Source: Gordonia hydrophobica NBRC 16057
Lineage (GTDB): Bacteria; Actinomycetota; Actinomycetes; Mycobacteriales; Mycobacteriaceae
Assembly: GCF_001592365.1 (NCBI RefSeq)
Contig: NZ_BCWU01000012.1
Coordinates: forward strand, 79,896-143,895
Length of the DNA: 64,000 bases
Direction: 5' to 3'
Position 1 is the first letter of the stretch. Each line of letters opens with the position of its first letter. Positions 24,491-34,336 of this stretch are shown here, one piece after another. The translations under genes were made by a program, and so were the position numbers. Below the pieces are notes generated by a model. The model was not told where the DNA came from and made no database searches. It saw nothing but the letters and a program-made list of their open reading frames with translations.

Positions 24491-25387
24491 TCAACATCCC
24501 CAGTCCTCGTTCGACGGCACGCTTCCACCGGTCAGCGACTGCCGTACTGATCGTTCCACCAGGGCGCGCTTCCTGACCGAGCGGGCGCGATGCCGTTCCG
24601 CCCTGGTGATCTCGCGGATGTCCGCGAGCACACCCTCCCAGTCGTAGATGATGTCGTCGTAGGTCAGTCGGAGCTTCAACCATCCCGCCACCATCGCGCG
24701 TCTGTCTCGGTGATGGTCGCGCTCGTAGTCTTCCTTGCTTGCGTGATAGAGCATGCTGTCGCACTCGATCAGCAACACCCCGATCCGCAGATCGACGCGA
24801 CCGACCCCGTCCACCTGCGGTTGGACCACCACGTTGTATCCCACCGCCCGCAGCCGAAGACGAGCGATGCTCTCGGTCCCCGACTGCGAGAGCCGCTCGG
24901 TCCGGCCGAGCCGGTCCGTCACCGTCGGCCCCGCGCCGTCGAGTTCCTGCGCGAGATCCCCGAGACTCTTGCCCGTCGCGTTCATATATGAGTCGCAGAC
25001 GGCGATCCACTCCTCCGCGCTCAGGCACCGCGCGGCGCAGCTGAGTGCGACGGCGATGGAGTCCACCGCACGATCGGCAGTGGTCAGATACCCCTGCAGT
25101 GGCCGACACGCGCGGTTCTTCCCACGCATGCTCCTGCTTCGCCGCATGTGCAGTCGATCCTTATGCCCCGGCGGGATCCACAACTCGTGGAAGGCCAGGG
25201 CGTCGACGCAGGTCAGGACGCCGCCGTCGCGAACTGCTGCCATCGCGGTCTCGTCGGCGTTCGGGGTGGCGAACCATCCGATGCGGAGGCGAATGAGCGA
25301 ACCGGCCCGGACCGCCTTTCGGATCGAATGGTCGTCGTATCCCATCGCCAGCAGCTGGGCCCGCGGATAAATTCCTGCATCCTTCAT
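24491..25387 (-). CDS. AbiEi-like N-terminal domain plus DUF559 (PD-(D/E)XK nuclease-like) protein
   Basis: 298 residues, ATG start. The N terminus (AQLLAMGYDDHSIRKAVRAGSLIRLRIGWFATP) is a winged-helix segment of the AbiEi-antitoxin/transcription-regulator type. The C terminus (RVDLRIGVLLIECDSMLYHASKEDYERDHHRDRRAMVAGWLKLRLTYDDI) is DUF559, a Vsr/PD-(D/E)XK-like nuclease fold; the D in VDLRIG and E-C-D in LIECDS are the probable metal ligands. Many Mycobacteriales carry dozens of such genes with no cognate AbiEii toxin, as here, so an abortive-infection role is uncertain. It is flanked on both sides by copies of the same roughly 75-bp palindromic element, which suggests the unit has been mobile or that the element is a recurrent insertion. 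Confidence 0.85.
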   Translation of the reverse strand: MKDAGIYPRAQLLAMGYDDHSIRKAVRAGSLIRLRIGWFATPNADETAMAAVRDGGVLTCVDALAFHELWIPPGHKDRLHMRRSRSMRGKNRACRPLQGYLTTADRAVDSIAVALSCAARCLSAEEWIAVCDSYMNATGKSLGDLAQELDGAGPTVTDRLGRTERLSQSGTESIARLRLRAVGYNVVVQPQVDGVGRVDLRIGVLLIECDSMLYHASKEDYERDHHRDRRAMVAGWLKLRLTYDDIIYDWEGVLADIREITRAERHRARSVRKRALVERSVRQSLTGGSVPSNEDWGC

Positions 25388-25436
25388 AGTGATTGGACGC
25401 GCGCGGCCACAGTTCGGTTCCGAGACGCGCCGATGC

Positions 25437-25512
25437 TCCCAAGATCTGTCGTGTGGGCGGCCTCCGCAGGCAATGTTCCAGCGGAGGGCTCTGAGAAGAC
25501 AGATCCTGGCGG
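25437..25512. repeat. Palindromic miniature element, copy B
   Basis: About 76 bp: left end CCAAGATCTGT, internal stem GCCTCCGC/GCGGAGG, core GGCAATGTTCCAGCGGAGG (25469-25487), right end ACAGATCCTGGCG. The ends are imperfect inverted repeats of each other (CCA-GATCTGT/ACAGATC-TGG). Same orientation as copy A, lying 5' of the DUF559 gene. Confidence 0.82.
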
Positions 25513-25620
25513 CACTCGACCACCGTGGGGCATCCGCGCATTCTGATCAGCGTGAGGCAAACCCTAGGCGCGCCCGCAGCGGGGACTTAGGGTGAATCGT
25601 CATCGCTAGGAGGAGTATCC

Positions 25621-26160
25621 GTGACCAACTCTGACGTCTTCACCCAGGTCGACTCGTCGATCGCAGTCGAAGAGACCCCGTCGTGGCATCGCGGCCTGCT
25701 CGACTTCCCGAACCCGGTCAACGATTACGCCGCCCGCTCCACCGCCGGACTGGTGATCGTGCTGGCCGCGGTCTCGATCGTCGTCGACCAGCCGTGGCTG
25801 TACGGGATCCTGGCGCTCGGGTTCGCGCTGCGGGTGGCGGGCGGTCCCCGGTACTCGCCGTTCGGTCGCCTGGCAGTCCACGTGATCGTGCCGCAGGTCT
25901 GGAAGAAGGAGAAGACGGTCCCCGGACCGCCGAAGCGCTTCGCCCAGACCATCGGCCTGGTGTTCTCCGGAACGGCGTTCGTGCTCTCGCTGTTCGGGCT
26001 GGGTCTGGCCGCGCAGATCGTCGTCGGCGCGCTCATCGCCGCCGCGTTCCTGGAGTTCGCGTTCGGCCTCTGCCTCGGCTGCATCGGCTTCGGCCTGCTC
26101 CAGCGCGCAGGCGTCATCCCCGACAGCGTCTGCGAGAGCTGCAACAACTTCGGACGGTGA
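25621..26160 (+). CDS. DUF4395 membrane protein
   Basis: 179 residues. GTG 25621 lies 7 bases after a strong AGGAGGAG. The motif FPNPVNDYAARSTAG near the N terminus and the C-terminal VCESCNNFGR are typical of DUF4395. Three to four hydrophobic segments are visible (about 42-72, 108-128, 130-155). A cysteine pair occurs in the GLCLGCIGF segment, and a CxxC at the end (CESC) could bind metal or carry sulfur. DUF4395 proteins are often found beside thiosulfate sulfurtransferases or thioredoxins, but none is adjacent here. It is monocistronic and convergent with ppx. Function unknown. Confidence 0.88.
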   Translation: MTNSDVFTQVDSSIAVEETPSWHRGLLDFPNPVNDYAARSTAGLVIVLAAVSIVVDQPWLYGILALGFALRVAGGPRYSPFGRLAVHVIVPQVWKKEKTVPGPPKRFAQTIGLVFSGTAFVLSLFGLGLAAQIVVGALIAAAFLEFAFGLCLGCIGFGLLQRAGVIPDSVCESCNNFGR

Positions 26161-26167
26161 GGCCAGC

Positions 26168-26186
26168 CCTGGCCGATCAGGCCAGG
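26168..26186. terminator. Hairpin between convergent DUF4395 and ppx genes
   Basis: CCTGGCC (26168-26174) pairs with GGCCAGG (26180-26186) over the loop GATCA, and the pairing can extend outward with GC. It overlaps the stop codon region of ppx and may terminate both transcripts. Confidence 0.55.
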
Positions 26187-27130
26187 CCCAGGGCGATTCC
26201 GTCGAGGATGTCGTGCTCGGAGACCACCATCTCAGTGATGGCTGCGCGGTCGGCGAACTGACGGCCCAGCTCGCGGGTCACCAGCGCGCCGCCGCCGATC
26301 ACGTCAGCGCGACCGGGATGCATCGGGCCCAGCGCCAGTCGCTCGTCCCGCGTCATCGCGACGATCCTCCCGCACAGCACGTGCAGGTCGGCGAGGGAGA
26401 TCCGGGAATGGTGGATCACCTCGGGGTCGTACGCGGCCAGTCCGGCGTGGACGGCGGCGAACGTGGTCAGGGTGCCTGCGACGCCGACCCAGGTGCGCGC
26501 GGCGGACACGTCGACCGCGGCGAAGGCCTTCGCCAACTCCTCGGCGGCGATCAGCGCGGCACGGGCCTGCTCGTCGAGCGTCGGCGGGTCGGACGGCAAC
26601 GCCCGCTCGGTGAGCCGGACGCAGCCGATGTCGGCGGAGTACGCCCCCGCCACCACCGCTTCGCCGCCGACCACCGATCCGACGACCACCTCGGTGCTGC
26701 CGCCGCCGAGGTCGGTGACGACGAACGGTCCGTCGGCCGGGTCGAGTCCGCCCACGGCGCCGCGGAACGACAGCCTCGCCTCCTCGTCGCCGGTGATGAC
26801 CTCCGCGACGGCTCCCGCCTGCACCTTCCCGAGCAGCTCGGCGGTCATGGCGAAGAACTCGTCACGGTTGCTCGCATCGCGGGTCGCGGACGTCGCGACC
26901 ATCCGCACACGCTCCACCCCCGCGGCCAGCATCCGCTCCACATAGCCGGTCAGTGCGACGCGGACGCGTTCGATCGCTTCGTCGGCGAACTGTCCGGTCG
27001 CGTCGACGCCCTGCCCCAGTCGCACCACCTTCATGTCGCGTTCGACGTCGGTCAGGACGCCGGCGTCGACGTCGGCGATCAGCAGTCTGATCGAGTTGGT
27101 GCCGCAGTCCACGGCCGCGACGCGCGTCAT
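26177..27130 (-). CDS. ppx: Ppx/GppA-family exopolyphosphatase/pppGpp phosphatase
   Basis: 317 residues from ATG 27128-27130, which overlaps the upstream DUF501 stop (ATGA). The ASKHA-fold phosphate-binding motifs are clear: VAAVDCGTNSIRLLIAD, MVATSATRDASNRDEFF, ITGDEEARLSFRGAVGG and VVTDLGGGSTEVVVG, then ADIGCVRLTE. The protein is the short (about 320 residue) actinobacterial type, like Rv0496/Rv1026, with no C-terminal HD domain. It hydrolyses short-chain polyphosphate or pppGpp. Context: last gene of lpqU-eno-ftsB-DUF501-ppx, the same order as Rv1022-Rv1026 of M. tuberculosis, which makes the Rv1026 (ppx2) assignment most likely. Confidence 0.93.
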   Translation of the reverse strand: MTRVAAVDCGTNSIRLLIADVDAGVLTDVERDMKVVRLGQGVDATGQFADEAIERVRVALTGYVERMLAAGVERVRMVATSATRDASNRDEFFAMTAELLGKVQAGAVAEVITGDEEARLSFRGAVGGLDPADGPFVVTDLGGGSTEVVVGSVVGGEAVVAGAYSADIGCVRLTERALPSDPPTLDEQARAALIAAEELAKAFAAVDVSAARTWVGVAGTLTTFAAVHAGLAAYDPEVIHHSRISLADLHVLCGRIVAMTRDERLALGPMHPGRADVIGGGALVTRELGRQFADRAAITEMVVSEHDILDGIALGLA

Positions 27131-27660
27131 GCGTCCGCCTCCGCGTCGACGGGATGCGCAGGCAGCGCGGGCCAGTCGCCGGGGACGGCGATGCCGCGCA
27201 GCTTCTCCACGTCGGCCAGCAGCGCGACGGCCTCGTCCCCGAGCGGGTTCACCCCCGGTCCTTTGGCGAGCGAATGCGCCACCAGCACGTGCAAGCACTT
27301 CACCCGGTCGGGCATGCCGCCGCCGGCGAAGTCGGTGCCGAGCGATTCGATCGCGTCGCGCTCGGCCAGGTAGCTCTCGTAGGCGGCGCGGTATCCGGCG
27401 GCCAGTGCAGCGTCGTCGGCCAGACGCGCCTGCATCTCGCGCATCACGCCGCCGGACTCCAGCCGACTGCACGCACCTGTGAGCCGCTGATCGGTCAGGT
27501 AGTACAGCGTGGGGAACGGCGTCCCGTCGGGCAGCCGCGGCGCGGTCTTGACCACGGCGGGTTGCCCGTCCGGCGTCCGATAACTGATCTCGAGCACGCC
27601 CCGCGGCTCACGTCCCAACTGCTTCGCGACCGCCTGCAGGTCGGCTTCGGTGATGCTCAC
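27127..27660 (-). CDS. DUF501 protein (Rv1025-like)
   Basis: 177 residues from GTG 27658-27660; the start directly abuts the stop of the ftsB-like gene. DUF501 blocks are clear: LGREPRGVLEISYRTPDGQPAVVKTAPRLPDGTPFPTLYYLTDQRLTGACSRLESGGVMREMQ and FAGGGMPDRVKCLHVLVAHSLAKGPGVNPLGDEAV. Conserved Cys and His (KCLHVLVAH) suggest metal or catalytic residues, but no activity is established for the family to my knowledge. It is conserved between ftsB/divIC-like and ppx genes across Actinobacteria, and both junctions here are zero-gap or overlapping, so expression is tightly coupled. Confidence 0.93.
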   Translation of the reverse strand: MSITEADLQAVAKQLGREPRGVLEISYRTPDGQPAVVKTAPRLPDGTPFPTLYYLTDQRLTGACSRLESGGVMREMQARLADDAALAAGYRAAYESYLAERDAIESLGTDFAGGGMPDRVKCLHVLVAHSLAKGPGVNPLGDEAVALLADVEKLRGIAVPGDWPALPAHPVDAEADA

Positions 27661-28332
27661 TTACCCTCGGGTCTCCGGCGGTGTCGACACCGCATTCATC
27701 AGGTTCTCGTACCAGGGCGTCGCCTTGCGTTTGCGCTCCTGGGCTTGCGCGGCTTCGCGCTCTTCGCGCGACGGGTTGATGATCACGACGGCTTTATCGC
27801 CCTTCATGACCATCTGCAGCCGTTTGCGCGCCTCCGCCTCGATGTAGGCGGGGTCGCTCTGCTGCGCGAGGCGGCTCTTGTACTCGGCCGTCTCCCGCTT
27901 CAACTCGGCGTTCGCCTGCTGCAGATTGTGGAACTCGTTGCGCTGGGCGATGTACGTCCGCACCGGCACCGCGAGGGTCAGCATCAGGAAGACGGCGAGA
28001 CCGATCGCGATCCCGATGGTGGTGACGCTGACTCCACGACGCTGCGCGAACAGCGCGAGCCGAGACGGTGCGGCGGGCAGATCGCCGGACGGGTGTCCGT
28101 TGGGTCGGTCGGTCGGTCGACGTCTCCGGGCGCCGACGTGCGACGCCGAGGCGACGCCGGCATCGGGGCTCTGCGTCGTCTGCTCGGCGCGCGCAGATGA
28201 TGCGGAGCGAGACCGAGTGCGCCGCGGATCGGGACGTGATCGCCGGGACGCACTGGTCCGACGATCACCCCGACTCCGCGAACTCCGACGCCGGGAAGCC
28301 CCCGCGTCGCCCTCGGTCTCGCCCACACCCAT
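27661..28332 (-). CDS. FtsB/DivIC-family septum formation protein
   Basis: 223 residues, ATG start 13 bases after eno. A long, Arg/Ser-rich disordered cytoplasmic tail (1-100) precedes one transmembrane helix (about 105-128, GVSVTTIGIAIGLAVFLMLTLAVPVRTYI). A coiled coil (AQRNEFHNLQQANAELKRETAEYKSRLAQQSD) and the DivIC C-terminal motif PAYIEAEARKRLQMVMKGDKAVVI follow. It is a bitopic divisome protein that partners FtsL and FtsQ; the mycobacterial counterpart is Rv1024. No good Shine-Dalgarno sequence is visible, so translation may depend on coupling to eno. Confidence 0.92.
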   Translation of the reverse strand: MGVGETEGDAGASRRRSSRSRGDRRTSASRRSRPDPRRTRSRSASSARAEQTTQSPDAGVASASHVGARRRRPTDRPNGHPSGDLPAAPSRLALFAQRRGVSVTTIGIAIGLAVFLMLTLAVPVRTYIAQRNEFHNLQQANAELKRETAEYKSRLAQQSDPAYIEAEARKRLQMVMKGDKAVVIINPSREEREAAQAQERKRKATPWYENLMNAVSTPPETRG

Positions 28333-28345
28333 ACGTACTAGCTAA

Positions 28346-29632
<1,287 letters not shown>

Positions 29633-29702
29633 TCAGCCCCAATTCGGTTCGTCGGGTCGACGGAAGCTCCGCCGACGAGTACCGCTCCAGGATAAACGCA
29701 GA

Positions 29703-30452
29703 TCAGTAGCGAATGTTCACGGAGTACGCGTTGGCGTAGTTGCGCACGTCGAGCACGTACGCGGTGTGATTGTTGTACGCGTGGACGGCCTTCTCCCAGC
29801 CCTCCGGCGTCGTCATGTCGCCGCCCGAATACACGCACAGGTAACGGGCGGCCGAGAGCGCGGCGTCGTCGATGTTGTCGGGGTCGGCCACGCCGTCGCC
29901 GTTGGCGTCGACGCCGTACCGCTGCCAGGTCTCGGGGATGAACTGGAACGGCCCCATAGCGCGGTCGTAGGTCTTGTCGCCGTCGAGCTTGCCGCCGTCG
30001 GTGTCGCGGATGACGCGGTTGCCGTTGGTGCCGTCGAGCGCGGGTCCGCGGATCTCGGGGCTCACGTCGCCGTTCGGCGCGACACTCGCTCCGTGATAGC
30101 GACCGTGCTTGGTCTCGCGGGCAGCGATGCCCGCGAGCGTGGTCCAGCCGATGCCGCATTCGGGATGCTGCTGGCGCTGGATCTCGGCGGCGTTGCCGTA
30201 GGCCTCGAGTGAGGTGAGCGGAATGCCGGTGGCGTCGGAGATCGGCGTGGCCCACTCGCGCATCGTGTCGGCAGTCCGGCCGGGCGCGTTGATGTCGATG
30301 TACGGCTGCTGCGTGCCGACGCCGGGCGGGAGACCGTCAGGGATGTCCGGTCGGTCCCAGGGCATCTGCATGCTGCACGACGCGACGGTCACTGTCGCGA
30401 CTGCGGCGATGGGTGCCATCAACCACCGGCGACGACGAATCGTCGAACTCAC
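29703..30452 (-). CDS. lpqU: Lytic transglycosylase lipoprotein (LpqU-like, MltB family)
   Basis: 249 residues from GTG 30450-30452. The lipoprotein signal runs to C26 (VASC). The transglycosylase domain has the catalytic glutamate E113 in GIAARETKHGRYHG, and the MltB blocks RAMGPFQFIPETWQRYGVDANGDGVADPDNIDDAALSAARYLC and AVHAYNNHTAYVLDV. The DANGDGVADPDNIDDAA segment is EF-hand-like and probably binds Ca2+. It cleaves peptidoglycan strands with 1,6-anhydro formation. Upstream of eno, as in Rv1022-Rv1023. The region between this gene and divergent efeU is 233 bases. Confidence 0.92.
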   Translation of the reverse strand: MSSTIRRRRWLMAPIAAVATVTVASCSMQMPWDRPDIPDGLPPGVGTQQPYIDINAPGRTADTMREWATPISDATGIPLTSLEAYGNAAEIQRQQHPECGIGWTTLAGIAARETKHGRYHGASVAPNGDVSPEIRGPALDGTNGNRVIRDTDGGKLDGDKTYDRAMGPFQFIPETWQRYGVDANGDGVADPDNIDDAALSAARYLCVYSGGDMTTPEGWEKAVHAYNNHTAYVLDVRNYANAYSVNIRY

Positions 30453-30647
30453 TGCGCGCGTCCCCCTTCTCCTTATTGTCTTTCTTGCGCCGCATCACTG
30501 CGGACGCCACGGCCCGCGGCCGCAAGACAGCGTCCCACACCCTCTGCTCAACTCCGAAAACGCCGCGCGAGTTCCCGAGGATCCACTGTGACCGATCAGA
30601 TGAGGCAGCCCTCACACCCGCTGCGTTATTCTTTTCCGGTCAGTTAT

Positions 30648-30665
30648 GGGTTGGCTCACCAACCC
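30648..30665. promoter_or_regulatory. Palindrome GGGTTGG-CTCA-CCAACCC upstream of efeU
   Basis: A perfect 7-bp-arm inverted repeat (30648-30654 / 30659-30665) lies 20 bases before the efeU start codon. The position suits a repressor operator or an mRNA leader hairpin. It has a GGTT/AACC flavour like DtxR/IdeR boxes, but the arm spacing is three bases longer than the 19-bp consensus, so IdeR control cannot be claimed from it. Confidence 0.5.
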
Positions 30666-30685
30666 TTGCGCCGGGAAGGAGTCCG

Positions 30686-31579
30686 ATGACGGCATTCATC
30701 GCCCAAGGAGGGCCCTCAGTAGTCACCCAGATGGTCGGCAGCGGGCTGATCGGTGTCCGCGAGGGCCTCGAGGCGGGAATCGTCGTCATGGTACTCATCG
30801 CCTTCGCCGTGAAGTCGGACCGGCGCGACTCGCTCAAGTGGATCTGGCTCGGCGTGCTCGCCGCGCTGGCCATGATGATCACCGCGTTCCTCATCATACA
30901 GTTCGGCTCGTCGACCATCACCAGCCTGGGTGCGGAGTTGATCGCGGGCATCGCGTCGCTGGTCGCGGTCGGGATCGTCACGTTCATGGTGCTGTGGATG
31001 CGGAAGGCGTCCGCACACATCGCGGGTGATCTGAAGGCCGGGCTCAGCACGGCGATGACCGCAGGCGCCGGCGCCGTGTTCGGCCTGGCGTTCCTCGCCG
31101 TCGGACGCGAGGGCTTCGAGACCGCACTGTTGATGGTCGGATACGCCGAGAGCGTCTCCGGCGGCGTGTGGCCGCTGGTCGGTCTGCTGCTCGGGATGCT
31201 GGTCGCCGTCGTTTTGACCTGGTTGCTCTACAAGGGCGCCATCCGGATCAACTTCAGCAAGTTCTTCCTGTACACCGGACTGTTCCTCATCGTCGTCGCC
31301 GCGGGCATCCTCGCCTACGGTGTCCGGGCACTGCAGGTGTACGGCTGGCTCCCCGGGTTGGACGCCATCGCGTTCGACATCTCGTCCTGGTACGACCACG
31401 GCGCCTGGTACGGCGTGATCCTCGCCGGCATCTTCAACTTCCGGCCGGAGCCCACGGTGCTCCAGGTGATCGCATGGGTCGGCTACGTGCTCATCGTCGG
31501 CGGACTGTTCATCGCGCGCGGGCGCTCGGTGACTGCCAAACCCACGCCCGCGACCCCGGCGCTCAACACCGCCGACTGA
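30686..31579 (+). CDS. efeU: Ferrous/ferric iron permease EfeU (FTR1 family)
   Basis: 297 residues. ATG 30686 has AAGGAG at 30676-30681. There are seven hydrophobic helices. The two FTR1 iron-binding motifs are intact: R25-E-G-L-E29 in helix 1 and R141-E-G-F-E145 in helix 4. The protein is the membrane permease of the EfeUOB system, importing iron made available by the periplasmic EfeO and EfeB. It is first in a three-gene operon; efeO follows after 38 bases. Confidence 0.95.
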   Translation: MTAFIAQGGPSVVTQMVGSGLIGVREGLEAGIVVMVLIAFAVKSDRRDSLKWIWLGVLAALAMMITAFLIIQFGSSTITSLGAELIAGIASLVAVGIVTFMVLWMRKASAHIAGDLKAGLSTAMTAGAGAVFGLAFLAVGREGFETALLMVGYAESVSGGVWPLVGLLLGMLVAVVLTWLLYKGAIRINFSKFFLYTGLFLIVVAAGILAYGVRALQVYGWLPGLDAIAFDISSWYDHGAWYGVILAGIFNFRPEPTVLQVIAWVGYVLIVGGLFIARGRSVTAKPTPATPALNTAD

Positions 31580-31617
31580 CGTCCTTCTCTTCGCGAAGGA
31601 ACCCCGAAAGGAACCTC

Positions 31618-32835
31618 ATGGCCAAGCTCTCCCCTGTTCTGCGCAGCGCCGTCGTCCTCGGCGTCGTGGCCGCCACCCCGCTCGCGCTCGCCGCCTGTGA
31701 AGCCAAATCCAGCGGCGACGGTGCCATCACCGTCAACTCCACCGACGACGCCTGCGAGTTGTCGAGCACCGATCTGCAGACCGGCAAGGTGGACTTCGAG
31801 ATCACCAACGGCGGCGGCAAGGTCACCGAGTTCTACGTGTACGGCAAGAACAACCGCGTTCTCGCCGAGGTGGAGAACATCGGTCCGGGGCTCACCGGCA
31901 AGCTGAACGTGGAGATCACCGAGCCGGGCACGTACTCGGTCGCCTGCAAGCCCGGCATGGTCGGCGCCGGCATCCGGCAGGACGTCACCGTGACCGGTGA
32001 GACCAAGGAGAAGAGCCAGGCGCCCGCCGACGTCGAGCAGGCCAAGGTCCGCTACCTGGACTACGTCCGGGGTCAGCTGAGCGGCCTCGTCGCGCAGACC
32101 GAGACCTTCGCGAACGACGTCAAGAGCGGCGACCTCGACAAGGCACGCAGCCAGTTCGGTCTGGTCCGCACGTTCTACGAGCGCATCGAGCCGGTCGCCG
32201 AGTCGTTCCCCGACCTCGATCCGAAGATCGACATGCGGTGGGACGACACCGAGGACGGCAAGACCGACTTCACCGGCTTCCACCGCATCGAGCGTTTCCT
32301 CTTCCCGCCCCAGGCCGACGAGGTGGGTGAGGCCGAGGGCCAGGTGGCGCCGTCGGACGAGAAGGACGCCAAGGTCGCCGACACCAAGGCCAACATCGAC
32401 AAGATCGCCGATCAGCTGGTCGCCGACGTCAAGTCGCTGCAGACCCAGGTCGACGCCAAGGACTTCGAGTTCGAGACGCAGATGTTCGTCCACGGCGCTC
32501 AGGCGTTGATCGACGAGATCGCGAAGACCAAGGTCGGCGGCGAGGAGGATCGCTACAGCCACACCGACCTCTGGGACATCGCCGCCAACATCGACGGATC
32601 GCAGACGTTGATCGCCGAGCTGGAGGCCATCATCTCCAGCAAGGACGCGAACCTGATGGAGAAGATCAACACGCAGTTCGCCGACGTCAGCAAGTTCATC
32701 GAGCAGTTCCGCGAGGGCGACGGATACGTCTCCTACGACAAGGTGACGACCGATCAGCGCAGGGAGCTCTCGGACAAGGTCGACGCGCTGTCGGCCACCT
32801 TGTCGATGGTGCCCGGCATCGTCATGCAGAAGTAG
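31618..32835 (+). CDS. efeO: Iron uptake lipoprotein EfeO (cupredoxin + imelysin/M75)
   Basis: 405 residues from ATG 31618, AAAGGA just upstream. The lipoprotein signal ends at C27 (LALAAC). An N-terminal cupredoxin-like domain (about 35-130; ITVNSTDDACELSSTDLQTGKVDFEITNGG...GTYSVACKPGMVG) is followed by the M75/imelysin domain (about 150-405) with the HxxE metal motif in FHRIERFLF and the conserved MFVHGAQALIDEIAKTKVGGEEDRYSHTDLWDIAANIDG. It delivers iron to EfeU; the two-domain form equals that of E. coli EfeO. It is 12 bases before efeB. Confidence 0.95.
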   Translation: MAKLSPVLRSAVVLGVVAATPLALAACEAKSSGDGAITVNSTDDACELSSTDLQTGKVDFEITNGGGKVTEFYVYGKNNRVLAEVENIGPGLTGKLNVEITEPGTYSVACKPGMVGAGIRQDVTVTGETKEKSQAPADVEQAKVRYLDYVRGQLSGLVAQTETFANDVKSGDLDKARSQFGLVRTFYERIEPVAESFPDLDPKIDMRWDDTEDGKTDFTGFHRIERFLFPPQADEVGEAEGQVAPSDEKDAKVADTKANIDKIADQLVADVKSLQTQVDAKDFEFETQMFVHGAQALIDEIAKTKVGGEEDRYSHTDLWDIAANIDGSQTLIAELEAIISSKDANLMEKINTQFADVSKFIEQFREGDGYVSYDKVTTDQRRELSDKVDALSATLSMVPGIVMQK

Positions 32836-32847
32836 GAGCACGATCTC

Positions 32848-34191
32848 GTGAACGAACGCGAAGTGGAGCCGACCGGGGCCGAGTCGGGCGCGACCGATTC
32901 GGGCGCGACCGACGGCAAGTCCGGCGTCAGTCGTCGTACGGTGCTCGGTGCCGCCGGAATCGGCGTGGTCGCCGGCCTGGCGGGCGGCGGCGCGCTGGGC
33001 GCCACCGTCTCGAGCCCCCGAGAAGAGGATGCCGACCAGGTGGTCCCGTTCCGGGGCGATCATCAGGCGGGCATCGTCACGGCGGCTCAGGATCGGCTTC
33101 ACTTCGCGTCGTTCGACGTCATCACCGACTCGCGCGACGACCTGATCGACATGCTCAAACGGTGGACGGCCGCCGCCGAGCGGATGACCCGGGGCGAGGA
33201 GACGCAGGAGGGCGGCGCGCTCGACATGGGCGACTACCACCCGCCCGCCGACACCGGCGAGGCGCTCGGCCTCTCGGCGGCGCACCTGACGCTCACCATC
33301 GGATTCGGCCCCGGCTTGTTCGGGCCGAGCGCGGCCAACCCGGACGCGAAAGACCGGTTCGGTCTCGCCCACCGCAAACCGGCGGCGCTCGCCGATCTCC
33401 CCGCGTTCGCACAGGAGAAGATCGAACCCTCGCGCTCGTTCGGCGACATCTGCATCCAGGCGTGCGCCGACGACCCGCAGGTCGCCGTGCACGCCATCCG
33501 CAACCTGGCGCGGATGGGCGTCGGCGTGGTGTCGGTGCGCTGGTCGCAGTTGGGGTTCGGCCGGACCGCCTCCACGACGCAGGCACAGCAGACGCCGCGC
33601 AACATGTTCGGGTTCAAGGACGGCACCGCGAACATCCGCGCCGAGGACACCGACGTCGTCGACAAGTGGGTGTGGGTCGGCGCCGAGGACAATCCGCCCG
33701 CCGCCCAGTGGATGACCGGCGGCACCTACCTCGTCGCACGTCGTATCCGAATGGACATCGAGCCGTGGGACCGTGCCAACCTGCTCGAGCAGGAGAACAT
33801 CATCGGCCGCACCAAGGGCGAGGGCGCCCCGCTGGGCAAGAGCGCGGAGTTCGACGAGCCCGATTTCAAGATCACCTCGTACGGAGCGCCGATCATTCCC
33901 GCCACCTCCCATGTGCGGCTGGCGCATCCGGATCAGAACGGCGGTGCGCAGATTCTGCGGCGCGGCTACAACTTCACCGACGGCTCCGACGGCTTCGGCC
34001 ACCTGGACGCCGGCCTGTTCTTCATCGCGTTCAACCGCGACACCTTCAAACAGTTCGTGCCGATTCAGCACGTGCTGTCCCGCAAGGATGCGATGACCGA
34101 GTACCTGATTCCGAACGCCTCGGCCAATTTCGCCGTCCCACCCGGTCTGAAGCCCGGCGAGTGGTGGGGTCAGCGGCTGTTCGAGAAGTAG
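32848..34191 (+). CDS. efeB: Tat-exported DyP-type haem peroxidase EfeB
   Basis: 447 residues from GTG 32848. A twin-arginine signal (S-R29-R30-T-V-L) precedes a hydrophobic helix. DyP signatures: NMFGFKDGTANI (GxxDG with catalytic Asp), proximal haem histidine in SHVRLAHPDQNGGAQILRRGYNF and distal Arg in the MDIEPWDR region. In the EfeUOB system it oxidises Fe2+ or releases iron from haem (deferrochelatase) in the envelope. A second DyP gene in this window (53220-54455) has a different operon context. The N-terminal tail before the RR motif is long (28 residues) and acidic. Confidence 0.95.
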   Translation: MNEREVEPTGAESGATDSGATDGKSGVSRRTVLGAAGIGVVAGLAGGGALGATVSSPREEDADQVVPFRGDHQAGIVTAAQDRLHFASFDVITDSRDDLIDMLKRWTAAAERMTRGEETQEGGALDMGDYHPPADTGEALGLSAAHLTLTIGFGPGLFGPSAANPDAKDRFGLAHRKPAALADLPAFAQEKIEPSRSFGDICIQACADDPQVAVHAIRNLARMGVGVVSVRWSQLGFGRTASTTQAQQTPRNMFGFKDGTANIRAEDTDVVDKWVWVGAEDNPPAAQWMTGGTYLVARRIRMDIEPWDRANLLEQENIIGRTKGEGAPLGKSAEFDEPDFKITSYGAPIIPATSHVRLAHPDQNGGAQILRRGYNFTDGSDGFGHLDAGLFFIAFNRDTFKQFVPIQHVLSRKDAMTEYLIPNASANFAVPPGLKPGEWWGQRLFEK

Positions 34192-34336
34192 TCGCGACTC
34201 CCCGCTGCGCGTCGACCGACGCCCGCGGTGCCCGGCCATCGAATTTCCGCTTCCAGGTGACGTCGCCGCGGTTGACCGGGATGATGCGTAGGTGACGCTG
34301 CGATCGGCAGCGGGCAAACCACAGCAAGGTTGGACG

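Noticed and set aside
24491..25387. Complete AbiE toxin-antitoxin pair
   Set aside because: Only the AbiEi-like winged helix with a DUF559 domain is found; no AbiEii nucleotidyltransferase gene is adjacent.
30640..30670. IdeR/DtxR box in the efeU promoter
   Set aside because: The palindrome has GGTT/AACC halves, but the arm spacing (4 bases between 7-bp arms) does not fit the 19-bp consensus TTAGGTTAGGCTAACCTAA.
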